A model generated the notes under the pieces. The model was given only the letters and a program-made list of their open reading frames with translations, did not search any database and had not been told where the DNA came from. The translations under genes were made by a program, and so were the position numbers. This document shows, piece by piece, positions 14,656 through 22,843 of a DNA stretch of 35,456 nucleotides (positions within the stretch are counted from its first letter, which is position 1; each line of letters starts with the position of its first letter). This stretch comes from a virus: the IMG/VR virus record IMGVR_UViG_3300045974_000992, positions 1 to 35,456 of that record; one strand, written 5' to 3'.

Positions 14656-15049
14656 TGTCGTCTCGCCCGCGCCGTTTCTGGCGGCGCGCGCGCTGTTTCA
14701 TGGCGCGGACAAACCTCGCTTCGCCGCCGCCGCCGCGCTCCAGCTCGCCCGCGCGAAAACGTATGGGTTCGTCATCGATGACGCGCTTGTCGCCGTCATG
14801 GGCTTCTGGCCGCTTGGCGACGGCTGCGAAGAGGTTTTTTTGCTCGGCCGTCCTGCTCGCGACGTGGGACCGCACATGGCGATTCTGGCGCGGCGCGCCC
14901 GCTTAATCCTCGCCCGCCGGGCGCACTATGGCGTTCATGGGTTCGTGGGGCTGGTGCGGTCCGGACATGCGCCGGGCGCGCGGCTGGCGCGGATCGCCGG
15001 CTTCACGCGCACCGGTCCGGCGGGCGGCTTTGACCTTTGGGAGCGATAG
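14639..15049 (+). CDS. GNAT-like phage protein (internal virion protein A-like), 136 aa
   Basis: Compact alpha/beta protein with an N-terminal ALFHGADKPRFAAAAALQLA helix, strand VIDDALVAVMGFWPL, and a C-terminal part RLARIAGFTRTGPAGGFDLW that recalls the end of GNAT acetyltransferases ('lGF...G'). Similar small proteins sit between terminase and portal in podovirus-type phages, where they are often listed as acetyltransferase-like or internal virion proteins. No acetyl-CoA loop (Q/RxxGxG/A) can be read with certainty, so enzymatic activity is doubtful. The start lies inside the terminase gene and precedes no clear Shine-Dalgarno. Confidence 0.55.
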   Translation: MSGTVDVVSPAPFLAARALFHGADKPRFAAAAALQLARAKTYGFVIDDALVAVMGFWPLGDGCEEVFLLGRPARDVGPHMAILARRARLILARRAHYGVHGFVGLVRSGHAPGARLARIAGFTRTGPAGGFDLWER

Positions 15050-15050
15050 G

Positions 15051-15296
15051 ATGGGGCAATTCGTATCGTCCATGTTCGGCGGCGGCTCGTCGGCGGCGGC
15101 GGACGCGGCGGCCAAACAGGCCGCGCAAAGCCGTGAGCTCTCGTCCATCGCCTCGGCGCGGCAGGAACAGCTTGCACAGGACCAATCAACGAAAACGGCT
15201 GGAGACCTCGCCGCAGTCGGCAAGACGCCGCGCGGGCGTCGCCTGCTGCTGTCGAACGAATCTGGCGGCCTCGGCTCGACGCTGGGCACCGCCTGA
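15051..15296 (+). CDS. Small phage protein before the portal, 81 aa
   Basis: Begins MGQFVSSMFGGGSSAAADAA and is Ala/Ser/Gln-rich, with a helical middle (KQAAQSRELSSIASARQEQL) and a conserved-looking end KTPRGRRLLLSNESGGLGST. Small proteins with this Gly/Ser head and a TPRGRRLL-type tail are frequent directly upstream of the portal in T7-like phages. It may be a minor virion protein. The stop TGA overlaps the portal ATG by one base. Function not established. Confidence 0.7.
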   Translation: MGQFVSSMFGGGSSAAADAAAKQAAQSRELSSIASARQEQLAQDQSTKTAGDLAAVGKTPRGRRLLLSNESGGLGSTLGTA

Positions 15297-16993
15297 TGGC
15301 GCGCGCGGCCGCCGTCGATCTCGACTGTCATCGCCGCCGAGCTGACGCGGCCTGGCTGGATCGCTCCGTCTGGAGCGACATCTACCAGGACGCCTATCGC
15401 TTCACGACGCCCTATCGCCGGCCGGTCAACGGGCCGAACGGCTCTGACAAGGGCTCGAATCGCACCGATCATCTGTTCGATAATACCGGCGTGGTCTCGA
15501 CCTTTCGCGGCGCCGGTCAGATGCAACAGGATTTGTTTCCGCCCGGCCAGGAATTTTTCCGGCTGAAGCCGGGGCCGGTTACCAAGCTCGTCGCCGGCAA
15601 GCGCGGCATGGGCGATAACGGCGGGCCGACGCTCGAGGAGGCCGGCGAGGGCGCCAATCCCGGCGCCGACGATCAGGCGCCGCGCGATTTCGCATGGTTC
15701 GAACGCCAGCTCGACCAGGTGACGGCGCAAATTCAGCCGTTCTTTTTGTCCGGCGAATGGGACAACGCGGTCTCCGAACTGTGCCTCGATCTCTACCTCG
15801 GCACGGGCGTGATGCTCATTCTCGAGGGCGACCGCGACAATCCCATCCGCTTCGTCTGCCTGCCGATCGACGAAGTCGCGCTCGAGCCCGGCCCTTATGG
15901 CGACGTGGCCGCGCTGTTCTGGAAGACCAAAATGACGCGCCGCGCCATCAAGGCGGCGTTTCCGAAGGGCGTGTTTCCAAAGCAATTCGACGACGATTGC
16001 GAGAAAAACGCCGACGAAGAGGTCGAGCTGCGGCAGGATTTCACGCGCACGCCGAAAGGCTGGCGACTCATCGTCACCGTCGAAAAATCCGAGACGCCGG
16101 TCACGACGCAGGATTACCGCACGCAACCGTTCGTCGCGGCGCGCTATTTCCGCGTGCCTGGCGAGACCATGGGGCGCGGCCCGGCGCTGCTCGCGCTGCC
16201 CTCGATCAAGACGCTGAACAAGGTCATGGAGCTGACCTTGAAGGCGGCGGCGATCCAGATGCTGGGCATCTGGGGCTATCGGCCCGGCGGCACGTTCAAC
16301 CCGGACCAGGCGAGGATCGCGCCCGGCGCCTGGTGGCCGATGCAGGCGACCGGCGGCGTGATGGGGCCGGACGTGACGCGGCTCGACACGGCGGCCGGCC
16401 GCATGGACGTCGCGAATATCGTGCTGCAGGAGCTGCGGACGCAGGTCCAGGCCGCCCTTCACGATGAGCATTTGCCGGACGGCGGCGCGACGCCCAAGAG
16501 CGCCACCGAAATCATGGCCCGCATGGCGCGCGTCAAGCAAAACTACGTCGGCGCGTTCGGGCGCATGATCCATGAGGTCATCCCGGTCGTCGTGCGGCGG
16601 GCGATCGAAGTGCTCTACAAGCGCGGGCTTTTGACGGTCGATATCAAGATCGATCAATTGCTGGTCGCCATCGACGTGATGAGCCCGCTGGCGCAGGCGC
16701 TCAAGGCCGACGCGCACAAGACGACAGTCGAGGCGATGCAGATGGTGGCGGCGCTCGAGGGGCCGCAAGGCGTCGCGCGACGGTTCAAGCTCGACGAAAT
16801 CATTCCCGAGATGATCAAGGATCTGGGGGTGAATTCCGAATACGTGCGCACGGTGAAAGAGCTGGCGGAATTCGACCAGGCCGCGTCGCAGCAGCAGCAG
16901 GCCGCGACCGTGATGCAGGCCGCCCTGAATAAGCCGAAGGACTTCAAGGAGGCGCTTTCGCCGCCGGAAGATCAGCAGCAAGCCGCTGCTTAA
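15296..16993 (+). CDS. Portal (head-tail connector) protein, T7 gp8-like, 565 aa
   Basis: Forms the dodecameric portal at one capsid vertex and the DNA channel. The family is recognised from the order: WSDIYQDAYRFTTPYRRPVN near the N-terminus, DHLFDNTGVVSTFRGAGQMQ, a stem-region helix, FVAARYFRVPGETMGRGPAL, LNKVMELTLKAAAIQMLGIW, and GATPKSATEIMARMARVKQN (a T7 gp8-like 'ATE...R' helix). A Glu/Gln-rich tail ends QQQQAATVMQA...DQQQAAA. It contains an inserted Gly/Asp-rich loop (about 102-125, GKRGMGDNGGPTLEEAGEGA). Length is close to that of T7 gp8 (536). Confidence 0.92.
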   Translation: MARAAAVDLDCHRRRADAAWLDRSVWSDIYQDAYRFTTPYRRPVNGPNGSDKGSNRTDHLFDNTGVVSTFRGAGQMQQDLFPPGQEFFRLKPGPVTKLVAGKRGMGDNGGPTLEEAGEGANPGADDQAPRDFAWFERQLDQVTAQIQPFFLSGEWDNAVSELCLDLYLGTGVMLILEGDRDNPIRFVCLPIDEVALEPGPYGDVAALFWKTKMTRRAIKAAFPKGVFPKQFDDDCEKNADEEVELRQDFTRTPKGWRLIVTVEKSETPVTTQDYRTQPFVAARYFRVPGETMGRGPALLALPSIKTLNKVMELTLKAAAIQMLGIWGYRPGGTFNPDQARIAPGAWWPMQATGGVMGPDVTRLDTAAGRMDVANIVLQELRTQVQAALHDEHLPDGGATPKSATEIMARMARVKQNYVGAFGRMIHEVIPVVVRRAIEVLYKRGLLTVDIKIDQLLVAIDVMSPLAQALKADAHKTTVEAMQMVAALEGPQGVARRFKLDEIIPEMIKDLGVNSEYVRTVKELAEFDQAASQQQQAATVMQAALNKPKDFKEALSPPEDQQQAAA

Positions 16994-17006
16994 ACTGGAG
17001 AAAAAC

Positions 17007-17300
17007 ATGATTACGCCGACAGTAGGACGAGTTGTTTGGTACCGCCCCATGGCCCAGGAACGTGGCGAGATCGCCGTCCTGAGTGATCAGCCTCTCGCCG
17101 CGCTGGTCACGGTCGTCTGGGGTGATCGAATGGTCAATATCGCCGGTTTCGACGCCAACGGCATTCCTTTCAACCGGACGAGCGTCACTCTCGTCCAGGA
17201 AGGCGACGTCCCGCCCGAATTTGGCCGATATGTCGAGTGGATGCCCTATCAAATCGGCCAAGCCAAAAAGCATGAAGATCAGCAGCAAAACGCTGCATAG
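17007..17300 (+). CDS. Small conserved phage protein, 97 aa
   Basis: Beta-rich: MITPTVGRVVWYRPMAQERG, then VLSDQPLAALVTVVWGDRMV, NIAGFDANGIPFNRTSVTLV and a final VEWMPYQIGQAKKHED. The sequence pattern (VGRVVWY, QPLAA.V, D..VN.A.FD.NG, WMPYQ.GQAKK) is one I associate with small phage proteins of unknown role that often lie near portal genes. Possibly an SH3-like fold. Follows the portal by 13 bases with an ACTGGAG Shine-Dalgarno. No function can be assigned. Confidence 0.75.
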   Translation: MITPTVGRVVWYRPMAQERGEIAVLSDQPLAALVTVVWGDRMVNIAGFDANGIPFNRTSVTLVQEGDVPPEFGRYVEWMPYQIGQAKKHEDQQQNAA

Positions 17301-17351
17301 CCAAGCATTCGGTACAGTTTAACGAAAACGTTAATGCGGAAAGGAGCTTCA

Positions 17352-17735
17352 ATGAGCGGACCCGCGATTCCACCGCGCTATGGCGCGCGGCAGGCCATGC
17401 CGATCAAGGGTTTTCTCGACGCGACCGAGGCCGTGTCGCTCGATGCGATCACGGACCAGCTCGAAGGCACGCCGGCCGTCGCCAATGAACTGGCGCTCGA
17501 GCGCGCCAGCGTCGCGGCGATGGCCGCCGCGTGGGCCGATACGCCGGAAGGCGCGGCCATTCTCGAGTATCTGGCCGATATATCGGTGCGTCGCCCCGTC
17601 TTCCTGCCCGGTCTCGGGCCGGAGGCCGTGAGCTACGCGGCCCATCGCGAAGGCCAAAACAATCTGTTCTGGCAATTGGTCCAGCTCATCGCCATTGGGC
17701 GGAAAGAACCGCCGCCGCAAAGAGAGGGCATGTGA
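17352..17735 (+). CDS. Bbp19-like phage protein, 127 aa
   Basis: The start with the good Shine-Dalgarno (GAAAGGAGC, about eight bases upstream) was preferred over an ATG 18 bases earlier. The C-terminal half, WADTPEGAAILEYLADISVR then RPVFLPG and AAHREGQNNLFWQLVQLIAI, follows the pattern of the Bbp19-like phage domain (G..vL..l...., then the 'F.EG.R..w..l' helix). The N-terminal part is helical and Ala-rich. Such proteins are common between portal and scaffold genes. Role unknown; probably a head-assembly accessory. The TGA overlaps the scaffold ATG by one base. Confidence 0.65.
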   Translation: MSGPAIPPRYGARQAMPIKGFLDATEAVSLDAITDQLEGTPAVANELALERASVAAMAAAWADTPEGAAILEYLADISVRRPVFLPGLGPEAVSYAAHREGQNNLFWQLVQLIAIGRKEPPPQREGM

Positions 17736-18637
17736 TGTTCAAACGAGTGAATTTTTATGAATTTGTGGTGCGCGAGGCCGAAGGCGCCGGCGGCGGCGGC
17801 GCTCCTCCTCCGGGTGGCGGCGGCGCTCCTCCGGCGGGCGGCGCAACCAATTCCGGCGCGGGTGACAGCGCGCCGGCTGCTGGTGCGGGGGGTACCACAC
17901 CCGCGCCAGCCGGGCAGGTCCCCACGGGGGAAGGCGTCCTCTCCGCCTTCCGTCCGGAGGGCCTGCCCGATCATCTCTATGGCGCTTCCGACAAGGATAC
18001 TGTCGAAAAGCTGTACGGCGCCTACAAGGGCGCGCGCGACGCCATCGCGCAATTTGGCGAGGTTCCGAAGGAAGCCTCGGGCTATGTGTTCGAACCGTCA
18101 GACCCGGTCAAACCCTTTGCCGAGAGTCTGGCCAAAGACCCGTTCTTCGACAAGGTCAAGGGCCTCGCGCTGCAGCACAAAATCCCGGCGAAACAGTTCA
18201 ACGGGTTTATCGACGGCGTGATGGCCGAAATGATCGCCGGCGAGCTGGTGACGGAGCCGTTCAACGCCGAAAAAGAGCGCCTGGCGCTCGCGCCGGACAT
18301 TGCCGATCCCAAGGAGCGCGCGGCGGCCGCCGACAAGATCGCGCGCGAGAACATCGCCCTGGTCGATGTGTGGAAAGAACAGGGCATGCCGGAAAACGTC
18401 GCGACCTGGCTGCATTCGCAGCTCGACCGCGCCTCCGCCAATCAACTGGTTTCGTTCTTCGCGGACCGGCTTGGCGAAGAACGGCCGGCGCTCGGCGGCG
18501 CGGCGCCGGTGGGCAATGTGTCGGAAAGCGAACTTGACGCACGCATGGCCGATCCGCGCAACACGGTCGGAAACCCGAAATACGACCCCGCCTTCGCCAA
18601 ACATACGCAGGCGATGTTCCAGGCCTTCTATCGCTGA
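17735..18637 (+). CDS. Capsid assembly scaffolding protein, T7 gp9-like, 300 aa
   Basis: Placed directly before the major capsid gene. The N-terminus after MFKRVNFYEFVVREAEGAGG is a long low-complexity Gly/Ala/Pro stretch (about 19-70), then a helical body: GLPDHLYGASDKDTVEKLYG, KEASGYVFEPSDPVKPFAES, KDPFFDKVKGLALQHKIPAK, a layout typical of T7-like scaffolds, and a C-terminal LDARMADPRNTVGNPKYDPA then KHTQAMFQAFYR resembling the capsid-binding end. Scaffolds direct procapsid assembly and leave before packaging. Charge-rich composition fits. Start overlaps the previous stop. Confidence 0.85.
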   Translation: MFKRVNFYEFVVREAEGAGGGGAPPPGGGGAPPAGGATNSGAGDSAPAAGAGGTTPAPAGQVPTGEGVLSAFRPEGLPDHLYGASDKDTVEKLYGAYKGARDAIAQFGEVPKEASGYVFEPSDPVKPFAESLAKDPFFDKVKGLALQHKIPAKQFNGFIDGVMAEMIAGELVTEPFNAEKERLALAPDIADPKERAAAADKIARENIALVDVWKEQGMPENVATWLHSQLDRASANQLVSFFADRLGEERPALGGAAPVGNVSESELDARMADPRNTVGNPKYDPAFAKHTQAMFQAFYR

Positions 18638-18643
18638 AAGAAA

Positions 18644-18674
18644 CGCGCGGGCCGCGCTTAATGGCGCCCGCGCG
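18644..18674 (+). terminator. Hairpin upstream of the capsid gene
   Basis: Perfect 9-bp inverted repeat CGCGCGGGC / GCCCGCGCG with a 13-base loop (arms 18644-18652 and 18666-18674). No T-run follows, so it is not a clear terminator; it may stabilise or mark the 5' end of a capsid mRNA. It is followed by a 10-bp direct repeat, GCGGACCGAT, at 18672-18681 and 18688-18697. Confidence 0.35.
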
Positions 18675-18798
18675 GACCGATCTTGGAGCGGACCGATGGG
18701 ATAGACCCGGCCCGCTGCTTCGCCCTCCTTCTGGACCGAAGAAGTTCCGGCACTCGACCCGGCGGTGACGTTTTCTCACCCAACCGGAGTTTTCAGAC

Positions 18799-19662
18799 AT
18801 GGGCGCTCTAACCCCAGCCTGGTTCGAACCGAAATTCAAGAAGGGGGCGATCCATCGCCTCCAGTCGCAGGGCTTTCTTCTCAAAAGCGCCGTCGAAGAA
18901 GCGTCCGACACGGACGGCTCTACGGTGACCTGGCGCCGCGCCGGCACGGGCGCGGCGACGCCGCTTCAAGTCGGGCTCTCCAAATCGCCGGTCATGAACG
19001 CCGGCCGCGACACGGTCACCGCGACCTTCGCCGATTACGAAGCGAACGAGTTCATCAAAAAGGCCGATCTCAACAAGATGTCCGAAAACGAGCAGCAGAT
19101 TGCCCAGCAATCCGCCGCCATGGCTTTGGGCAGAAAATTCGACCAGATCGTGCTGGCGACGATGGACTCGGACACGGTCAATATCACCAATATTGGCACC
19201 GGCGCGACCGCCATCGCGCCCACCGATCTCATGACGGCGCAAGGGGCGATCTTCGACGTCGGCGCGGGCACGTATGAATATTTCGCGGCCGTTCCGCCGA
19301 TCTTCATGCAGCAACTCGAGCTCTATCGTGAAATTTCGTCCTCGGATTTCACCGGCGAGGCCGATTATCCGCTGCTGAAGGCGATCGGCGCGCGCAAGTG
19401 GCGCAATATCACCATCATCCCGATGCCCTCGTCCTTCTTCAACGTGCCTTCGGCCAACCAGGCCGACGGTTATATCTGGGTCAAGCAGGCCTTCGGCTTC
19501 GAATGGAACAAGAAATTGTCCTGCCGCGTCGACTGGCTCCCCCAGGAAAAGGGCTTTTTCGTCGCCATGGACATGGGCTGCGCCGCGGCCAATATCCTGC
19601 CCGAAGGCATCAAGCGCCTGCGCTTCGCCACCAACGTCGCCCTGTCGCGTCCGACGCCGTAA
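18799..19662 (+). CDS. Major capsid protein, 287 aa
   Basis: Main head protein, probably of the HK97 fold used by podovirus capsids. Family reading: MGALTPAWFEPKFKKGAIHR, LQSQGFLLKSAVEEASDTDG, then TVTATFADYEANEFIKKADL, a central AMALGRKFDQIVLATMDSD helix, AAVPPIFMQQLELYREISSS and the C-terminal KQAFGFEWNKKLSCRVDWLP. Length is at the shorter end for T7-like capsids (T7 gp10A is about 345), so the P-domain or A-domain loops may be trimmed. A GGAG Shine-Dalgarno precedes the ATG. Followed by a strong terminator. Would be the most abundant late product. Confidence 0.9.
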   Translation: MGALTPAWFEPKFKKGAIHRLQSQGFLLKSAVEEASDTDGSTVTWRRAGTGAATPLQVGLSKSPVMNAGRDTVTATFADYEANEFIKKADLNKMSENEQQIAQQSAAMALGRKFDQIVLATMDSDTVNITNIGTGATAIAPTDLMTAQGAIFDVGAGTYEYFAAVPPIFMQQLELYREISSSDFTGEADYPLLKAIGARKWRNITIIPMPSSFFNVPSANQADGYIWVKQAFGFEWNKKLSCRVDWLPQEKGFFVAMDMGCAAANILPEGIKRLRFATNVALSRPTP

Positions 19663-19667
19663 TCCTG

Positions 19668-19708
19668 CGGCGGCCGGACTGCCCGGCCGCCGTCCTCGCC
19701 GTTTTTTT
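19668..19708 (+). terminator. Intrinsic terminator behind the major capsid gene
   Basis: A perfect 10-bp stem (CGGCGGCCGG at 19668-19677 and CCGGCCGCCG at 19683-19692, loop ACTGC), then a seven-T run at 19702-19708, nine bases past the stem. It starts six bases after the capsid stop codon. Efficiency may be partial, as downstream tail genes must also be read. Its place matches the terminator behind gene 10 of T7. Confidence 0.7.
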
Positions 19709-19720
19709 CTGGAGGACTAC

Positions 19721-20014
19721 ATGACCTTCTTCCTCGGCGCGTTGCAGCGCCTGCATCAAAACCTCTCCGGCACCACGGCCGGCGCCGCCAAGACCACGAC
19801 GTCCTCGCTCTGGCGCTACGCCACCGACGACGCCGCCGCGACGGTCGAGACCGCCGGCTATTTCAACTCCGCGCGCGGCCTCTTGACGGTCGGCGACGCG
19901 ATCAACGCCAGCATGGTCCTGGCCGGAACGCCCGTGGTGAAAAACTACGTGGTGCTGACCGTGCCTGTGTCCGGCAACGTGACGATCACCATCGCTCAGG
20001 CGACCGCCGGCTAA
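19721..20014 (+). CDS. Small structural-type protein after the capsid gene, 97 aa
   Basis: Sequence: MTFFLGALQRLHQNLSGTTA, SLWRYATDDAAATVETAGYF, NSARGLLTVGDAINASMVLA then beta-strands to the end. 'YaT.D..atV...gYFn.....l.vGD.I' is a recurring pattern in small phage proteins found near capsid or tail genes, often suggested to be capsid decoration or head-tail proteins. Beta-rich, no cysteine, no membrane segment. A GGAGGACT Shine-Dalgarno precedes the ATG. It lies between two terminator-like hairpins, so it may be expressed as a separate unit. Specific role unknown. Confidence 0.7.
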   Translation: MTFFLGALQRLHQNLSGTTAGAAKTTTSSLWRYATDDAAATVETAGYFNSARGLLTVGDAINASMVLAGTPVVKNYVVLTVPVSGNVTITIAQATAG

Positions 20015-20060
20015 GGCTTTTCCTTCGCCGGGCGCTTTGCTCCTTTCCCGCCCGGCCTGC

Positions 20061-20101
20061 GCGTCGCGACCACTTTTCGGTTGCGGCGCGCCCCTCTTTT
20101 T
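20061..20101 (+). terminator. Intrinsic terminator-like hairpin before the tail genes
   Basis: An 11-bp stem with two wobble pairs (GCGTCGCGACC at 20061-20071 and GGTTGCGGCGC at 20079-20089; loop ACTTTTC), followed by a five-T run at 20097-20101. A second 8-bp stem lies just upstream (20027-20034 with 20049-20056). The tail genes start 13 bases later, so they must be read through it or have their own promoter. Likely an attenuating site. Confidence 0.6.
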
Positions 20102-20113
20102 CGGATCGGCTCC

Positions 20114-20758
20114 ATGGCGCAAACGATTGACGACGTCACCATCTGCAACCGCGCCCTGACGCGAATCGGCGGCGGCCAGATTACATCGTTCGACGAAGAC
20201 ACCGATCTGGCGCGGCTCTGTGTCGCGATCTATGACGATCTGGTCGAAGGCGCCTTCACGCTCTACCACTGGAAATGGCCGCGCCGGACCAGGGCGCTCG
20301 ACCGGCTGTCCGAAACGCCGGCGAATGGGATGCTCTACGCGTTTGGCTTTCCCGCCGGCGCGCTGTCGCAGCCGCTCAAGGTGCTCGACTCCCCGCGCGA
20401 CGCCAACCGCCCCTTTCGCGATTTCACGATGGAAGGGCGCGAGATTTACGCCAATCGCGACACGCTGTGGGCCAGCTTTATCTTCCGCATTTCGCCCGAC
20501 CAGTGGCCGCCGGTGTTCCGCCTCGGCGTCACGACCTGGCTGGCCTCGGCGCTGGCTATTCCGGTCAGTCAGGACGTCAATATGAAGGCGTCGCTCGAAG
20601 CGGAGGCCATCGGGTCGCCGTCCGAACAGGGGCGCGGCGGGATCATCGGCCGCGCGATCGCCATCGACGGCGCGACCTCGGGCGGCGAAGCGCCGCTGCT
20701 CGCGTCCGACCCGGTGACGGCGGCGCGCTATGACGGCCCCTGGCATGGGGGCTATTGA
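20114..20758 (+). CDS. Tail tubular protein A, T7 gp11-like, 214 aa
   Basis: Adaptor that joins the portal to the short tail. The start chosen is the ATG of MAQTIDDVTICNRALTRIGG; an ATG 33 bases earlier lies within the terminator. Typical features: the N-terminal CNRALTRIGGGQITSFDEDT pattern, ARLCVAIYDDLVEGAFTLYH, WPRRTRALDRLSE and PADQWPPVFRLG-like segment (RISPDQWPPVFRLG), and TTWLASALAIPVSQDVN with a terminal Gly/Ala tail. Length matches the T7 gp11 family (196). Overlaps tail tubular protein B by one base. Confidence 0.88.
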   Translation: MAQTIDDVTICNRALTRIGGGQITSFDEDTDLARLCVAIYDDLVEGAFTLYHWKWPRRTRALDRLSETPANGMLYAFGFPAGALSQPLKVLDSPRDANRPFRDFTMEGREIYANRDTLWASFIFRISPDQWPPVFRLGVTTWLASALAIPVSQDVNMKASLEAEAIGSPSEQGRGGIIGRAIAIDGATSGGEAPLLASDPVTAARYDGPWHGGY

Positions 20759-22839
20759 TGGTCGCCGGAGCCGGACCCTATCAGGCCTCGTTCAACGCCG
20801 GCGAACTCGCGCCGGAGCTATGGGGCAATACCGGCCTCAAGCAATTCTATTCCGGCCTGTCGGCGGCGCGCAACATCATGCCCATTCCGCAGGGCGGCTT
20901 CACGCTGCTGCCGCGCACGCGCCATCTGGGGATCGTCGGCCCGGCCGCGAATGTGAAGCTGTTCCGCTTCACCGTCTCGCGCGCGGCGGCCTATGTCTGT
21001 ATCCTGACGGCCGGCAAGATCGATATCTGGCGCAATGGCGCGTATTGCTCCACCGTCGGCGTGCCCTATGGCGAAGGCGATATCGCCCTGGTCAAGACGG
21101 TGCAACGCGCCGAAACCATGATCCTGTTTCATCAGTCCTTTTTTCCGCGCCGGCTGCTGCGTCATGGATCGGACGCGTCCTGGTCGCTCGACGCCGCGCC
21201 CTTCGTCCATGTGCCCGATGTCGACTATGGCGGCGCGTACGCCAACACCGATGAGGCCTGGCAGATCTATCTCTATTGGCCGTCATCCGGATTTTTCGTC
21301 GCCAACATGGCCTTTGTCGTCTCGGTCGATGGCGTCGAGACCTCGGCTGTTCATACCGTCATGGCGGGCGCGACGCCCAACTGGCCCGCGACGGCCGCCG
21401 CGCTGGAAACGGCTCTGCTGGCGCTCGCCAATATCGAGCCTGGCATCGCGGTCTCGGCCGTGAGCTCCACGACGCAAACCGTCAGTTTTCAGGTGGTGTT
21501 TTCCGGCGCGCTGAATTCCGGCTCGTCCTATACGGTCTCGGGCCGCGTCGTCACCTCCGGCGACGCGGCCTTGCAGACGTCGCGCACCGTCGTCGGCAAG
21601 GCGGGCGGCGAAGCGGTGTTTTCCGATCCGCGCGGCTATGCCGCCTGCGGCACGTTTTATCAGGATAGGCTGTTGCAGGGCGGCTTTGCGTCCCGGCTCT
21701 CCGCCTGGCTCGCCTCGCGCACCTCGGAATATTACGACCAGAATATCGATCTGACGGCGGCGTCGGGCGCCATGCTGATCAATATCGACGCCGATGGCGC
21801 CGAGGAAGTACAGCACATCGTCCAGGCGCGCCACCTGTGTTTCTTCACCTCCGACGCGGAATATTTCTGCGCCGATCGCGCGCTGCAAAAGACGCAGCCG
21901 CCGAACATCGTCCGCTCTTCGACCAATGGGTCCTCCAAGCGCGTTCCGCCGATTTTCGAGGAAAGCTCGCTGCTGTTCGTGTCGCGCGAGGAAACCATCG
22001 TCTACGCCGCAACCTATAACGAGGTTGCGCAGGCCTATGAGGCGTCGCCGCAAAGCCTGTTGTCCGGTCATCTGATCTTCGGCATTCGCGACGCGGCGGT
22101 GCAGGTTTCGGCGGCGGCGACGGACGCCAACCGCTATTTCCTGCCGCGCGACGACGGCGTGATGGTGGTCGCGTCGCTGATCCGCAACCAGGACGTCTAT
22201 CCCTTCACGCGCTGGGAAACCGACGGCCAGGTGCGGGCGGTGATCGTCGACGGCGTCAACGCGCCGCACCTGATCGTGCAACGGTCGATTGGCGGGGTGG
22301 CGCAACTCTGTTTCGAGCGCCTTGAGGACGGCCTTTGGCTCGACGGCGCGGTGACGCAAACGTTCGGAACGCCGCAAACCCTCATCGGCGGCCTGGCGAT
22401 GCATGAGGGCGCTGCGGTCTGGGCGGTGAACGACGGCTATGTCGAAGGCCCGTTCACGGTCGTGGGCGGCGTGATTTCTCTCGCCAATGCGGGCTCCGTC
22501 GTGACGGTCGGGCGCTGGACGCCGCCGCTGGCGCAAACCCTGCCGCTGGCGCGCGACGTGGGCAACAAGACGGTGCTCAAGCGGCCCTGCCGCGTCCATA
22601 CGGTCCAGCTCGATGTGATCAAGACCACCTCGCTGGCGGTGGGCGCCAATGGCCAGCCGGCGCGCGATGTGGTGCTGGCGCGCGTCGGCGACCCGGTCGA
22701 TGTCCCGACGCCGGCCTATACCGGCGAAAAGATCGTCTCGGGCCTCGCCGGCTGGACGCCCGACGGCATCGCGACGATCACGCAGGTTCGCCCCGGCGCG
22801 CTTCAGGTGCGCAACATCACCCTCCAAGCGAAGGTTTGA
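20758..22839 (+). CDS. Tail tubular protein B, T7 gp12-like, 693 aa
   Basis: Nozzle of the short tail. Begins MVAGAGPYQASFNAGELAPE and continues LWGNTGLKQFYSGLSAARNI MPIPQGG, the signature opening of this family ('..GE.sP...gR.D...Y..g...l.N..p.p.GG...RPGt'). Then beta-rich domains, RLQGGFASRL-type and YYDQNIDLTAASGA segments, and LVSREETIVYAATYNEVAQA-like region follow. The first codon was taken as the ATG overlapping the gp11-like stop; a TTG one codon earlier is possible. Length is near T7 gp12 (794). Confidence 0.88.
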   Translation: MVAGAGPYQASFNAGELAPELWGNTGLKQFYSGLSAARNIMPIPQGGFTLLPRTRHLGIVGPAANVKLFRFTVSRAAAYVCILTAGKIDIWRNGAYCSTVGVPYGEGDIALVKTVQRAETMILFHQSFFPRRLLRHGSDASWSLDAAPFVHVPDVDYGGAYANTDEAWQIYLYWPSSGFFVANMAFVVSVDGVETSAVHTVMAGATPNWPATAAALETALLALANIEPGIAVSAVSSTTQTVSFQVVFSGALNSGSSYTVSGRVVTSGDAALQTSRTVVGKAGGEAVFSDPRGYAACGTFYQDRLLQGGFASRLSAWLASRTSEYYDQNIDLTAASGAMLINIDADGAEEVQHIVQARHLCFFTSDAEYFCADRALQKTQPPNIVRSSTNGSSKRVPPIFEESSLLFVSREETIVYAATYNEVAQAYEASPQSLLSGHLIFGIRDAAVQVSAAATDANRYFLPRDDGVMVVASLIRNQDVYPFTRWETDGQVRAVIVDGVNAPHLIVQRSIGGVAQLCFERLEDGLWLDGAVTQTFGTPQTLIGGLAMHEGAAVWAVNDGYVEGPFTVVGGVISLANAGSVVTVGRWTPPLAQTLPLARDVGNKTVLKRPCRVHTVQLDVIKTTSLAVGANGQPARDVVLARVGDPVDVPTPAYTGEKIVSGLAGWTPDGIATITQVRPGALQVRNITLQAKV

Positions 22840-22843
22840 GCCG

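Noticed and set aside
14903-17050. 715-codon minus-strand open frame
   Set aside because: Antisense to the portal gene; composition is that of a mirror frame, with no recognisable domain.
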